64,000 nucleotides of DNA from Marinomonas polaris DSM 16579 (GCF_900129155.1 NZ_FQVF01000008.1:1-64000), one strand, 5' to 3'. Shown: positions 27,877 through 36,321, counted from the first letter of the stretch. Program-made: numbers and translations. The notes: a model not told the origin generated them from the sequence alone.

Positions 27877-27903
27877 AAGAAATAGGGCTAAGCCCTATTT
27901 CTT
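27877..27903 (-). other. Intercistronic hairpin after the polyol-binding-protein gene
   Basis: A perfect 12-bp stem (AAGAAATAGGGC with GCCCTATTTCTT) has a 3-nt loop, 19 nt after the mtlE-like stop. No long T-run follows. Such elements commonly stabilise the binding-protein part of the mRNA and reduce read-through to the permeases. Confidence 0.7.
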
Positions 27904-27922
27904 TGTCGAGCTTAATGAATGG

Positions 27923-29242
27923 TTAGTAATAACCCGCTTGACGCATTTGACGATCTGCAGAAGTGTTTGCAGATTTCAAAGCTTGATCGACTGTCATAGA
28001 GCCAGACAATGCGCCTGAGATCATTTGCCCAGTAGTCGTACCAATTGCTTGGAACTCAGGGATAGCAGCAAACTGAACACCTACATAAGGAGACGGTTTT
28101 AGCGTACTGTCAGTTGGATCAGCTGAATTGATGGCTTTTAATTCCGCATCAGCAAATACTGCCGCTTTTTGGAATTCTGGGTTAGCATAAGTGCTGGCTC
28201 TTGTACCTGTTGGTACCGCAGCCCAGCCATTTTTTTCGCCAACCAATTGGATGTATTCTTTAGACGTCGCCCAACGAACGAATTTTTGCGCAGCGTCGGC
28301 GTTTTTAGTCGCAGCTGGGATACCAAGAGCCCATGACCAAAGCCAGTTCGCGCCTTTTTCTGTTACAGCATAAGGAGATTGAGCGAAGCCCACTTTGTCA
28401 GCGACTTTACTTTGTTTAGGATCGGTTACGAAAGATGCCGCGATAGTTGCGTCAATCCACATGCCGCATTTCCCTTCATTGAATAACGCTAGGTTTTCGT
28501 TGAAACTGTTGCTGCTTGCGCCTGGAGGTCCGTATTTATTTAGCAGGTCAACATAGAAGTTAACGGCGTTTTTCCATTCCGCTGTTTCTAGTTGAGGTTT
28601 CCAGTTTTCATCAAACCAACGAGCGCCGAAAGAGTTCGCCATGGCGGTCATGAATGCCATGTTGTCACCCCAGCCAGCTTTGCCACGTAAGCAAATACCA
28701 TAAATGCCTTTTTCGGGATTATTTACAGCTGCTGCTACATCACGAATATGTTCCCAGCTGTCACGATCATTTATTTCCATGCCAGCGGCTTTCACAAGAT
28801 CTTTGCGATACATGACCATGGAGCTTTCACCGTAGAATGGTGCTGCATACATGGTACCTTTATAAGACAAACCACCGCGAATAGATGGCAGGATGTCTTT
28901 TGCATCATAGCTTCCGCTGGTGTCGACTGCTTGTAGCCAGCCGCGCTCACCCCAGATAGGCGCTTCGTACATGCCAATAGTCATGACGTCATAAAGACCA
29001 CTTTTGTTGGCGATGTCTTGTGTAACGTTTTGACGTAAAACACCTTCTTCTAAAGTTACCCATTTAACTTTGATGCCTGGGTTGGCTTTTTCAAATTCAG
29101 GTGTGAGCTTTTGCATTTCGATCATGTGGCCATTGTTTACAGTAGCCACTGTGATTTGAGTTGCAGAGAAGGCGCTAGCAGCTGTCATGGCTGCTGTGAT
29201 AGATACCGCATAAGTTAGGGTATTTTTGGTAAGGCGTTTCAT
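27923..29242 (-). CDS. mtlE: Polyol ABC transporter substrate-binding protein (MtlE/SmoE-like)
   Basis: This 439-residue periplasmic solute-binding protein belongs to the extracellular family 1. A Sec signal peptide of about 26 residues (MKRLTKNTLTYAVSITAAMTA..., ending ASAFSA) leads into QITVATVNNGHMIEMQKLTPEFEKA. CLRGKAGWGDNMAF and MWIDATIAASFV fit the mannitol/sorbitol-binding MtlE/SmoE group better than maltose-binding protein. GGGGG lies 8 nt before the ATG. It is the first gene of the five-gene operon E-F-G-K-D. The exact polyol (mannitol, sorbitol, arabitol) is not decided. Confidence 0.9.
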   Translation of the reverse strand: MKRLTKNTLTYAVSITAAMTAASAFSATQITVATVNNGHMIEMQKLTPEFEKANPGIKVKWVTLEEGVLRQNVTQDIANKSGLYDVMTIGMYEAPIWGERGWLQAVDTSGSYDAKDILPSIRGGLSYKGTMYAAPFYGESSMVMYRKDLVKAAGMEINDRDSWEHIRDVAAAVNNPEKGIYGICLRGKAGWGDNMAFMTAMANSFGARWFDENWKPQLETAEWKNAVNFYVDLLNKYGPPGASSNSFNENLALFNEGKCGMWIDATIAASFVTDPKQSKVADKVGFAQSPYAVTEKGANWLWSWALGIPAATKNADAAQKFVRWATSKEYIQLVGEKNGWAAVPTGTRASTYANPEFQKAAVFADAELKAINSADPTDSTLKPSPYVGVQFAAIPEFQAIGTTTGQMISGALSGSMTVDQALKSANTSADRQMRQAGYY

Positions 29243-29565
29243 AGGTTTCCCCCAGTTTGGAGTTTCTTTGTTTTTATAGTCGTACCTAATTCTCGATAAT
29301 TGCTCATCAAGTGATCATTAATATAGGCCATGTGATAATTGACCTGTTAATACATAAATCGCCAATAAATGTACTATTTTGTTTCATTTTTAAGTTATTG
29401 ATAAAAATCGAGTCAATTTAATACTCTTTTGACGTCCTTTAATTGGCGCTATCTCTATGTCTAATAAGGTTTTACGTGATAAATATCAGTTAATGATGTC
29501 AAGGCGTTTTCGTTTTTTTTGTATAAATGGCTATAATGGCGGCATTCTATTTCAAGGGTAATGAC
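29243..29565. other. Divergent control region of the polyol operon and sdhE
   Basis: The 323 bp hold no gene. They must contain the mtlE-like promoter, with a probable AraC-type (MtlR) binding site, and the sdhE promoter. TATAAT at 29532-29537 is a good -10 for sdhE, but its -35 is weak. I could not identify convincing direct repeats for the AraC protein. Confidence 0.45.
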
Positions 29566-29841
29566 ATGACTGAAACCACAGATTCGATTAGTTTTAAACG
29601 CCTTAAAATGCAGTGTCGTCGCGGCATGTTGGAACTTGATGTTCTACTAGAGCCTTTTTTAGCAGATGTGTATTTGACGCTTGAAGAGGAAGACAAACAG
29701 CGCTTCGTTAATTTGCTTACCTGTGAAGATCAAGATCTTTTTCCATGGTTTATGCAAAGCTCTGTGCCGGAAGATCCGGATCATATGCGTATTGTTAATA
29801 TAATTTTGTCTCGTGTTCAGCCTGAAAACTACCGAGCTTAA
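29566..29841 (+). CDS. sdhE: SdhE, succinate dehydrogenase flavinylation factor
   Basis: SdhE helps attach FAD covalently to SdhA and FrdA. The 91-residue protein has the family core MQCRRGMLELDVLLEPF, with the essential RGxxE-type motif (RGMLE), and CEDQDLFPWFM. The start is ATG 29566, with AAGGG 8 nt before it; the frame runs further upstream without support. It overlaps ygfX by 29 nt, the same pair as sdhE-ygfX in E. coli. nadB, another flavoprotein, is convergent downstream. Confidence 0.95.
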   Translation: MTETTDSISFKRLKMQCRRGMLELDVLLEPFLADVYLTLEEEDKQRFVNLLTCEDQDLFPWFMQSSVPEDPDHMRIVNIILSRVQPENYRA

Positions 29842-30271
29842 GTGCTCATGGATTGGCATAGGGCTTTGGCTATTTGTGGTCGTGGCTTATGTTGCTCTGT
29901 TGCAGATTTATTGGATGCCTGCCTTTTGGCGGGCATTGCTTTATCTGAGTATTGGCTTAGGTGGATTGGTGCTACTCATTCGTATGTTTCGCCAACCTTC
30001 ACGACAGATAAGTATCGATGAGCAAGGCGCTTTTCTATTTGATCGAGGATGTTATGAAAGGCTGCTTTTCATCCGCGCCAATGGGGTTCAGCTTATCGCT
30101 AAAGTGGATCAAGGGCAGACTTTTTTGGATAGAAATTGGTCCAAATATCGAGTGATATATCGAGATAGTGTGCCGGGGAATCAGTACAAAATACTGCGTT
30201 CATATGCAGCACAGCAAATTTTGCTGCACCGCAGTGAAGAGGCTAAAAAACGTTTTTCTTCAAAAGCTTAG
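29813..30271 (+). CDS. ygfX: YgfX-like (CptA) inner-membrane protein
   Basis: This 152-residue protein has two close membrane segments (about 13-31 and 37-57) followed by a soluble domain of about 95 residues. It begins at a GTG inside the end of sdhE (29-nt overlap), so its translation is coupled. Topology, position after sdhE and length (E. coli YgfX: 135) identify it as YgfX/CptA. The E. coli protein was reported as the toxin half of a pair with SdhE, affecting MreB and FtsZ; that role is disputed. Sequence similarity within the family is low, so the call rests on context and topology. Confidence 0.75.
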   Translation: MFSLKTTELKCSWIGIGLWLFVVVAYVALLQIYWMPAFWRALLYLSIGLGGLVLLIRMFRQPSRQISIDEQGAFLFDRGCYERLLFIRANGVQLIAKVDQGQTFLDRNWSKYRVIYRDSVPGNQYKILRSYAAQQILLHRSEEAKKRFSSKA

Positions 30272-30301
30272 CTCTAAAAATTTATATGTTCTAAAAATTT
30301 A

Positions 30302-30325
30302 AAAACACAGCTTAGTCTGTGTTTT
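30302..30325. terminator. Bidirectional terminator between ygfX and nadB
   Basis: AAAACACAG pairs with CTGTGTTTT around a 6-nt loop that carries the nadB stop codon. A run of six T follows on the plus strand, and A-rich sequence upstream gives a T-run for the minus strand. Confidence 0.8.
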
Positions 30326-31907
30326 TTGGTGTCAGTATTGTCGGGGTGCTGGTGGTTAGCTTATTTGGATAATCTAACGTGAAGTGCAAACCGCGGCTTT
30401 CTTTTCGAGACATCGCTGAACGTATAATTAGATCGGCGACGACAGCTAGATTTCGTAGTTCGAGCAAATCATTAGAGATCTTGTAGTTAGCATAAAACTC
30501 TTGGATTTCTGACAACAATAAATCAACCCGATGTTTGGCTCTTAGGAGACGTTTATCCGTTCTTACTATGCCGACATAATCCCACATAAAGCGTCGTAAC
30601 TCTTGCCAGTTGTGGGTAATTACTACGTCTTCGTCAGAGTTTGTAACCTTACTTTCATCCCAGTCTGGAATCGCTACATCATTGGTTTGTAAATGGTTTT
30701 CAGAAATGTGATGGGCGGCAGAGCGGGCAAACACAATGCATTCCAATAAAGAATTACTCGCAAGACGATTTGCCCCATGAAGTCCGGTATAAGCCGTTTC
30801 ACCAATGGCATATAGGTTATCAATATCGGTTGCGCTGTGGCGATTAACAACTACGCCGCCACAGGTATAGTGCGCCGCTGGGACGACAGGGATTGGGCCT
30901 TTCGTCATGTCATGGCCGTACTCTAAACAGCGTTTATAAATTGTTGGGAAGTGCTCTTTAATGAACTCTGGATCTTTGTGGGAAATATCCAGCAAGACAT
31001 GATGAATACCAAGGCGTTTCATCTCGTGGTCGATTGCACGAGCAACAATATCTCGAGGTGCTAATTCTTCTCTCTTATCAAATTTCGCCATGAAAGCAGT
31101 GCCATCAGGCAATAAGAGTTTACCGCCTTCGCCACGAACTGCTTCAGAGATCAAAAAGGTTTTGGCTTTGGCGTCGTAAAGACAAGTAGGGTGAAATTGA
31201 TTGAATTCCATATTTGCGACTCGACAACCTGCCCGCCACGCCATGGCAATACCATCGCCAGAAGCGGTATCTGGATTGCTGGTATAAAGGTAAACCTTGC
31301 TGCTGCCGCCGCATGCTAATGATATAAAGCGGCCATGAAATACTTCAATGACATCATCGTCTAGATTTAAAGCATAAACACCAACCGCTCGGTTTGCTCC
31401 TGCGATGCCAAGTTTTTTAGTGGTGACAACATCAATTGCCACACGATCAGGGAAAAAATCGATGTTGGGGTGATTGCTTGCGTTCTTAATGAGCGTTTTG
31501 GAAATCGCTAACCCTGTCGCATCGGCGCTATGAATAATGCGTCTGTGGCTATGACCGCCTTCTTTTGTTAGATGGTATTCCTCGCTTTCCCCATAACGGG
31601 TGAAAGGAACGCCTTGATCGATTAGCCAATCAATACTTTCTTTAGAATGTTCAACAGTAAAGCGAATGGCTTCCGGATCACCAAGTTCGACCCCTGCGTC
31701 TATGGTGTCGTTAATGTGGGAATCAATTGTGTCTTTATCCGATAATACAGCAGCGACACCTCCCTGAGCATATAAAGTGGATCCTTCACGGATATCTGCT
31801 TTTGTCAAAATTGCCACGCGATGGTTGTCGGCCAGCTCAAGAGCAAGCGTTAGCCCCGCGGCTCCCGCGCCAATAATGACGATGTCGTGTTTATAATGTC
31901 GGCTCAT
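30312..31907 (-). CDS. nadB: L-aspartate oxidase
   Basis: NadB oxidises L-aspartate to iminoaspartate, the first step of NAD synthesis. The 531-residue flavoprotein starts with the FAD motif DIVIIGAGAAGLTLALE. It shares the SdhA/FrdA fold, with REGSTLYAQGGVAAV, GGHSHRRIIH, HPTCLYD, the GGVVVNRHSATDIDNLYAIGE strand and the SNSLLE loop. The E. coli enzyme has 540 residues. It is divergent from rpoE, the standard nadB-rpoE arrangement of gammaproteobacteria. Confidence 0.97.
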   Translation of the reverse strand: MSRHYKHDIVIIGAGAAGLTLALELADNHRVAILTKADIREGSTLYAQGGVAAVLSDKDTIDSHINDTIDAGVELGDPEAIRFTVEHSKESIDWLIDQGVPFTRYGESEEYHLTKEGGHSHRRIIHSADATGLAISKTLIKNASNHPNIDFFPDRVAIDVVTTKKLGIAGANRAVGVYALNLDDDVIEVFHGRFISLACGGSSKVYLYTSNPDTASGDGIAMAWRAGCRVANMEFNQFHPTCLYDAKAKTFLISEAVRGEGGKLLLPDGTAFMAKFDKREELAPRDIVARAIDHEMKRLGIHHVLLDISHKDPEFIKEHFPTIYKRCLEYGHDMTKGPIPVVPAAHYTCGGVVVNRHSATDIDNLYAIGETAYTGLHGANRLASNSLLECIVFARSAAHHISENHLQTNDVAIPDWDESKVTNSDEDVVITHNWQELRRFMWDYVGIVRTDKRLLRAKHRVDLLLSEIQEFYANYKISNDLLELRNLAVVADLIIRSAMSRKESRGLHFTLDYPNKLTTSTPTILTPKNTD

Positions 31908-32061
31908 GTTATTGATCTGATTATGGCTAAAAAATTAATGTTACTATTGTTGCCAACAAATAGTGAACACTTTCTGAGATCGCATTTTGAATATTCATCA
32001 TACTTCATTATTTAGAGTGAGCTGTAATTCCTCTAAATAGACGATTTGATAATGCAAGATG

Positions 32062-32089
32062 GGAACTCGCTGGGTTGAATGTTGTCTTC
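32062..32089 (+). promoter_or_regulatory. Candidate sigma-E autoregulated promoter of rpoE
   Basis: GGAACTC (-35) is followed after 15 bp by GTCTTC (-10). This closely matches the sigma-E consensus GGAACTT-N15-GTCTAA and its conserved spacing. It lies about 52-79 nt before the rpoE start, where E. coli rpoE has its autoregulated promoter. Confidence 0.65.
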
Positions 32090-32140
32090 TCTTGTAATGA
32101 GCAAGGGCGCAGACGAATAAGGTTTTTATATGAGGTGCCT

Positions 32141-32728
32141 ATGCAGCACGAAACGTCTTCTGATCAGGCGTTAGTTGAGAAAGTACAGCAGGGTGACAAG
32201 CGGGCGTTTGATCTGCTTGTTATCAAATATCAATATAAGGTCATTGGTTTAATTGGACGTTATGTACAAGATAGAAGTGAAGTACTGGATGTAGCTCAAG
32301 ATAGCTTTATTAAGGCGTATCGTGCGATAGGGAGTTTTCGTGGGGAAAGTGCTTTTTACACTTGGTTGTATCGTATTGCAGTAAATACAGCGAAAAATTA
32401 TCTAGTGAGTCGTTCTCGTCGTCCTCCAGAATCAGATGTTGAGCTGGATAATGAAGAGGTATTCAGTGTGTATGAATCCTTAGCGGATATAGACACGCCT
32501 GAAGCAAAGTTAAACAGTGATCGTCTTGAAAAAGCGATTCATTATGCAATCCAACATTTGCCGGAAGAATTGCGTAGCGCATTAACATTACGTGAATTCG
32601 ATGGCCTGAGTTACGAAGATATTTCATTGATCATGGACTGCCCTGTTGGAACAGTTCGATCACGTATTTTTCGCGCTAGAGAGGCGGTAGAAAAACACAT
32701 ACGTCCATTGATGGATACAGGAGAGTAA
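32141..32728 (+). CDS. rpoE: RNA polymerase sigma-E (AlgU/RpoE) factor
   Basis: This 195-residue ECF sigma factor directs the envelope-stress response. Region 2 (about 20-90) includes DVAQDSFIKAYRAIGSFRGESAFYTWLYRIAVNTAKN. Region 4 (about 130-185) includes LPEELRSALTLREFDGLSYEDISLIMDCPVGTVRSRIFRARE. The start ATG 32141 has GAGG 5 nt upstream and matches the E. coli and AlgU N-terminus; the frame extends to 32075 without support. It is the first gene of rpoE-rseA-rseB-rseC, with rseA 2 nt after its stop. A sigma-E-type promoter lies upstream. Confidence 0.98.
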   Translation: MQHETSSDQALVEKVQQGDKRAFDLLVIKYQYKVIGLIGRYVQDRSEVLDVAQDSFIKAYRAIGSFRGESAFYTWLYRIAVNTAKNYLVSRSRRPPESDVELDNEEVFSVYESLADIDTPEAKLNSDRLEKAIHYAIQHLPEELRSALTLREFDGLSYEDISLIMDCPVGTVRSRIFRAREAVEKHIRPLMDTGE

Positions 32729-32730
32729 AT

Positions 32731-33414
32731 ATGACAGCTTTAAACGGCAGTTTCCCAAAAAATGATTGCTCCCGAGAAAATGACAGTACTCGAGAAAACG
32801 ATAGCTTCAACGAAAACGACAGTTCCCAAGTTATGCTTTCTAGCTTGTCGGCTATGTTTGATGGTGAAGCAACAGAACAAGATCTAGAGCATTTAATAGA
32901 TGGAGACAGTGCAGAGTTAAGTCGTCATCTAGAGGCTTATCATCTAATCCAGCAGGCGCTTCATAAAGATTCATCCGTTGCAGTTGGGCTTGAGGATAGC
33001 TTGATGTTGCGAATCCGTGCAGGAATTGATGTCGATGCTTCATTTCCAGAAGAGCAAAGCGCAAACAACTTACTGCCTTTTGTTTTACCAAGTGAAAATA
33101 AGGCTGCCCGTCCAGTGTGGCGCGTAGCCTTATCTAGCGTTGCAGTTGCTGCGAGTGTTGCGTTTGTGGTGATCTTTGGTGGTAATGAGCTATTAACACC
33201 CGATACCACTGCACCTAATTTAGTAGCGGAGGTTCGCTCTTCATCAACCAATATGGCTGTAACTCCATTGGCTGAATTGGATAAAGATGCTTTGCAGATA
33301 GATAACGTTAGATTGCAGCATTATCTTCGACAACACGCTGAGCAAGCGGCAATGACGGTTGGGCAGGGAATGATACCTATGGCTCGAGTCGTTAGTTATC
33401 CCGTAAAAGAGTAA
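32731..33414 (+). CDS. rseA: RseA/MucA anti-sigma-E factor with N-terminal repeat extension
   Basis: RseA is a single-pass inner-membrane protein whose N-terminal domain binds sigma-E and whose periplasmic part binds RseB; DegS and RseP cleave it under stress. The 227-residue protein has the anti-sigma start LSSLSAMFDGEATEQDLEHLI only at about residue 36, a transmembrane segment (about 131-150), and a periplasmic tail. Residues 10-33 are four copies of a hexapeptide (KNDCSR, ENDSTR, ENDSFN, ENDSSQ). A strong ribosome binding site (GGAGAG, 5 nt) supports the start at 32731, so the extension is probably translated. GTT-ATG inside the frame at residue 35 is the alternative start. Confidence 0.93.
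   Translation: MTALNGSFPKNDCSRENDSTRENDSFNENDSSQVMLSSLSAMFDGEATEQDLEHLIDGDSAELSRHLEAYHLIQQALHKDSSVAVGLEDSLMLRIRAGIDVDASFPEEQSANNLLPFVLPSENKAARPVWRVALSSVAVAASVAFVVIFGGNELLTPDTTAPNLVAEVRSSSTNMAVTPLAELDKDALQIDNVRLQHYLRQHAEQAAMTVGQGMIPMARVVSYPVKE
32758..32829 (+). repeat. Four 18-bp tandem repeats coding an Asn-Asp-Ser-rich segment of RseA
   Basis: Four in-frame 18-bp units encode KNDCSR, ENDSTR, ENDSFN and ENDSSQ. The units differ at several bases, so this is an older, diverged expansion. It sits between the RseA start and its anti-sigma domain. Confidence 0.85.
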
Positions 33415-33417
33415 TTT

Positions 33418-34383
33418 ATGAGATTATTTTCGCCATTACATATTTTTTTCACACTACTATGCCTTACTATTTCAGGTATAAGCGTAGCAAGTAACACGAC
33501 GCCTGATGCATTGCATTTATTGAGAAGCATGACGCAGTCATTTTCTACACTGAGTTATGACGGTGTGTTTGTGCACTCTGAAGCGATGAATATGAATAGC
33601 ATGCGTGTTCGTCATGATTTGATGGGCGGAGTGGAATATGAAAGTTTGGTGGATTTAGACGGCGATAAGATTGAAGTCTTGCGTATTGATGACAAAATCA
33701 TTTCTGTCTATCCAAATGCACTTGTTGCGAATATGCGCGCTCCATTAGTACCGCCTTTTAAGCGTTTTAAAGATGTAGAAAGTGATCGACTTATTAAAGG
33801 CTACGATATGATCGTCGGTGACCATACGAGTCGAATTGCGGGCCGTAAAGTTATTTCCGTAAAGCTTGCTCCAAAGGATCAATATCGATATGGGCATCAA
33901 TTTTGGTTAGACGAAGAAAACCACTTTCTTTTAAAACATGACATGATGAAAACCGATGGTAAGTTATTGGAACGGATTCAATTTGCCTCTGTTAATTTTG
34001 CTCCAGACTTGAAAGATAAAGATTTTGTCCCCAAAGAAGGTAGTTACGCTGAACCCGTAGTTGAAACTCAGCCAAGACGAGTAAAAAACCTTTGGCAATT
34101 CGACTGGTTACCGGAAGGTTTTTCTCTGGTTTGGCCTGAAGCAAGATCTTTAAATCACGGTACCAGTATGTTGCTGTTATCTGATGGAATGGCGACTGTG
34201 TCTATTTTTGTTGAGCCGACGATGAAGCCTAAAGCAATGTCCATTTTAAATATGGGCGCGACCATCGCTGGTGAACGTAGTATTAAAGTAAAAGATCAAT
34301 TGTATTTGTTGACCATGGTTGGCGAAGTTCCAGAACCTACCATTGAAAAACTGATGACCGTATTTATGCCAAGGCAAGAGTAA
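33418..34383 (+). CDS. rseB: RseB/MucB, periplasmic regulator of RseA
   Basis: RseB binds the periplasmic part of RseA, protects it from DegS, and lets go when it senses mislocalised lipoproteins or LPS. The 321-residue protein has a signal peptide of about 24 residues (ending SGISVAS). The large N-terminal LolA-like domain follows (about 30-210; LSYDGVFVHSEAMNMNSMRVRHD), then the small C-terminal domain (about 220-320; NLWQFDWLPEGFSLV). Length and domain order match the family (E. coli 318). It starts 3 nt after the rseA stop and shares one base with rseC. Confidence 0.95.
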   Translation: MRLFSPLHIFFTLLCLTISGISVASNTTPDALHLLRSMTQSFSTLSYDGVFVHSEAMNMNSMRVRHDLMGGVEYESLVDLDGDKIEVLRIDDKIISVYPNALVANMRAPLVPPFKRFKDVESDRLIKGYDMIVGDHTSRIAGRKVISVKLAPKDQYRYGHQFWLDEENHFLLKHDMMKTDGKLLERIQFASVNFAPDLKDKDFVPKEGSYAEPVVETQPRRVKNLWQFDWLPEGFSLVWPEARSLNHGTSMLLLSDGMATVSIFVEPTMKPKAMSILNMGATIAGERSIKVKDQLYLLTMVGEVPEPTIEKLMTVFMPRQE

Positions 34384-34850
34384 TGATAGAAGAGACCGGA
34401 AGAGTATTGTCGATAGAAGAGGGTTTTGCTGACGTAGAAACAATACGTACGAGCAGCTGTACTTCTTGTCGTGCTCGTCATGGTTGTGGGCATCATGCTA
34501 TTGCTCAAGTGTCTTCCTCGAATAGAATGCGTATGCGAGCCATAGATCCTTTGTCAGTAGAAATCGGACAGAGTGTTGTCGTCGGAATTCCTGAAGATAC
34601 GCTATTGCAGGCGTCTGTTTGGATGTATCTGATACCATTGTTTGGTCTGGTTGGCGGAGCTGTTATACCGTCCTTGTGGGGCGGCGAATCGGGCATCGCG
34701 GTTATTTTCTCTATTATGGGCTTTGCTGGTGGTTTGCTATTGGCAAGAAACAAGTCAAAACAAGAAATGAACAATCTTGATTACTATCCGAAAATTTTAA
34801 GAATTGAATCGCTTAACGATGATCACATTCCTTTGGTTGTGACTTCGTAA
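34383..34850 (+). CDS. rseC: RseC/MucC, SoxR-reducing system membrane protein
   Basis: This 155-residue RseC-family protein has an N-terminal cytoplasmic cysteine motif SSCTSCRARHGCG (C-x2-C-x5-C), then two membrane segments (about 78-98 and 104-120). The E. coli protein takes part, with the Rsx complex, in reducing SoxR, and has a small positive effect on sigma-E. Its ATG lies in TAATG at the rseB stop, so translation is coupled. It ends the rpoE operon; mucD follows after 61 nt with its own strong ribosome binding site. Confidence 0.92.
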   Translation: MIEETGRVLSIEEGFADVETIRTSSCTSCRARHGCGHHAIAQVSSSNRMRMRAIDPLSVEIGQSVVVGIPEDTLLQASVWMYLIPLFGLVGGAVIPSLWGGESGIAVIFSIMGFAGGLLLARNKSKQEMNNLDYYPKILRIESLNDDHIPLVVTS

Positions 34851-34911
34851 ACGTCTAAATCTCTTCACCTGGCACTGTAATGAATTTGGTACGTCTTAAG
34901 GAGACCAATCA

Positions 34912-36321
34912 ATGAACAGATTGCTTAAACAAGTTAGCATGGTTGTCGTTAGTAGTTTTATGATGGCTTCGATACTTACTCATGCGGCTTCACTCCCTGA
35001 CTTTACGGAGTTAGTGGAAAAAGCCTCTCCCGCTGTTGTGAATATCAGTACGGAACAAACTGTTACCACAAAAACGGCTAACGAAGGTGGTCAGCAATTA
35101 GGGCCCAATAGCGAAGAACTCAATGAGTTCTTTAAACACTTCTTTGGTCAGCAGCCTTTCGGTCAACAAGCACCGCCACAGCAGGGACAGCGTAGTTCAT
35201 TGGGATCTGGTTTTATTGTTTCCCATGATGGTTATGTATTGACCAATAATCACGTTATTGATGGCGCGGATGTTATTCATGTACGCCTTAATGATAGACG
35301 TGAGTATGTCGCAAAATTGGTTGGCACGGATCCTAGAACCGATTTAGCTCTACTTAAAATCGAAGCTGATGACTTACCTATCGTTAAAATGGGTGATTCA
35401 GACAAGCTTAAGCCGGGTCAGTGGGTATTAGCGATTGGTTCTCCATTCGGCTTTGACTACACGGTGACCGCAGGTATCGTCAGTGCAACAGGACGAAGCT
35501 TACCATCTGATAACTATGTACCATTTATCCAAACGGACGTAGCGATCAACCCAGGTAACTCTGGTGGTCCTTTGTTCAACCTAGACGGTGAAGTAGTTGG
35601 TATTAACTCACAAATTTACACTCGTTCTGGTGGTTTTATGGGAGTGTCGTTTGCGATTCCTTCAAAAGTTGCCATGTCGGTTGTGGATCAACTGAAGAGC
35701 GATGGTAAAGTATCTCGCGCTTGGTTAGGTGTGTTGATTCAGGATGTAAACAATGAGTTGGCTGAGTCATTTGGCTTAGATAGATCAAATGGTGCATTGA
35801 TAAGCCGTGTATTACCTGATTCTCCAGCGGAAAAAGCGGGCTTAAAATCAGGTGATATCATCTTGAAATTCAATGGTGAGTCCATTGCACATTCTGGTGA
35901 GCTGCCTTACATTGTTGGTCAAATGAAAGCCGGTGAAAAAGTCGATGCGAAAGTGTATCGAGATGGTAAAGAGCAAACCATCTCTGTGATGCTAGAAGCA
36001 CGACCAAATGATCCTAAAGTAGTCGCTCAATCACAACAGGATCAAAACCGTCTTGGCATGATTGTAGGAGAAGTACCTGCAGACATGGCGAAGAACTTTG
36101 ATATTGACAATGGTGTTGTCATCGAGCAAGTACTTGGTGGTACAGCGGCCCGTAATGGTTTGCAGCAAGGTGATGTGATCACCATGTTAAATGGCAAGCG
36201 TATTACCAGTGTTGCGGAGTTTGGTGAAATTGCCAAAGATATTCCAAGTGGGCGTTCTGTGCCAATGCGAGTCATTAGACAGGGTTACCCAATGTTTATT
36301 CCATTCAAAATAATGGATTGA
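34912..36321 (+). CDS. mucD: Periplasmic serine protease MucD/DegP (Do family)
   Basis: This is a periplasmic protease/chaperone that removes misfolded envelope proteins. The 469-residue protein has a signal peptide (about 1-25, ending THAA), a trypsin-like domain with triad H114 (TNNHVID), D144 (RTDLALLK) and S217 (NPGNSGGPL), and two PDZ domains (about 265-360 and 375-465). A Q/P-rich loop (about 79-94, FGQQPFGQQAPPQQGQ) precedes the protease domain, as in DegP LA loops. AAGGAG lies 8 nt before the ATG. Position after rseC equals mucD in the pseudomonad algU-mucABCD cluster, where it damps alginate and stress signalling. Confidence 0.96.
   Translation: MNRLLKQVSMVVVSSFMMASILTHAASLPDFTELVEKASPAVVNISTEQTVTTKTANEGGQQLGPNSEELNEFFKHFFGQQPFGQQAPPQQGQRSSLGSGFIVSHDGYVLTNNHVIDGADVIHVRLNDRREYVAKLVGTDPRTDLALLKIEADDLPIVKMGDSDKLKPGQWVLAIGSPFGFDYTVTAGIVSATGRSLPSDNYVPFIQTDVAINPGNSGGPLFNLDGEVVGINSQIYTRSGGFMGVSFAIPSKVAMSVVDQLKSDGKVSRAWLGVLIQDVNNELAESFGLDRSNGALISRVLPDSPAEKAGLKSGDIILKFNGESIAHSGELPYIVGQMKAGEKVDAKVYRDGKEQTISVMLEARPNDPKVVAQSQQDQNRLGMIVGEVPADMAKNFDIDNGVVIEQVLGGTAARNGLQQGDVITMLNGKRITSVAEFGEIAKDIPSGRSVPMRVIRQGYPMFIPFKIMD

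Noticed and set aside
29566..30271. sdhE-ygfX as a true toxin-antitoxin system
   Set aside because: SdhE is a well-supported flavinylation factor; the toxin claim for YgfX is not settled and nothing in the sequence adds to it.
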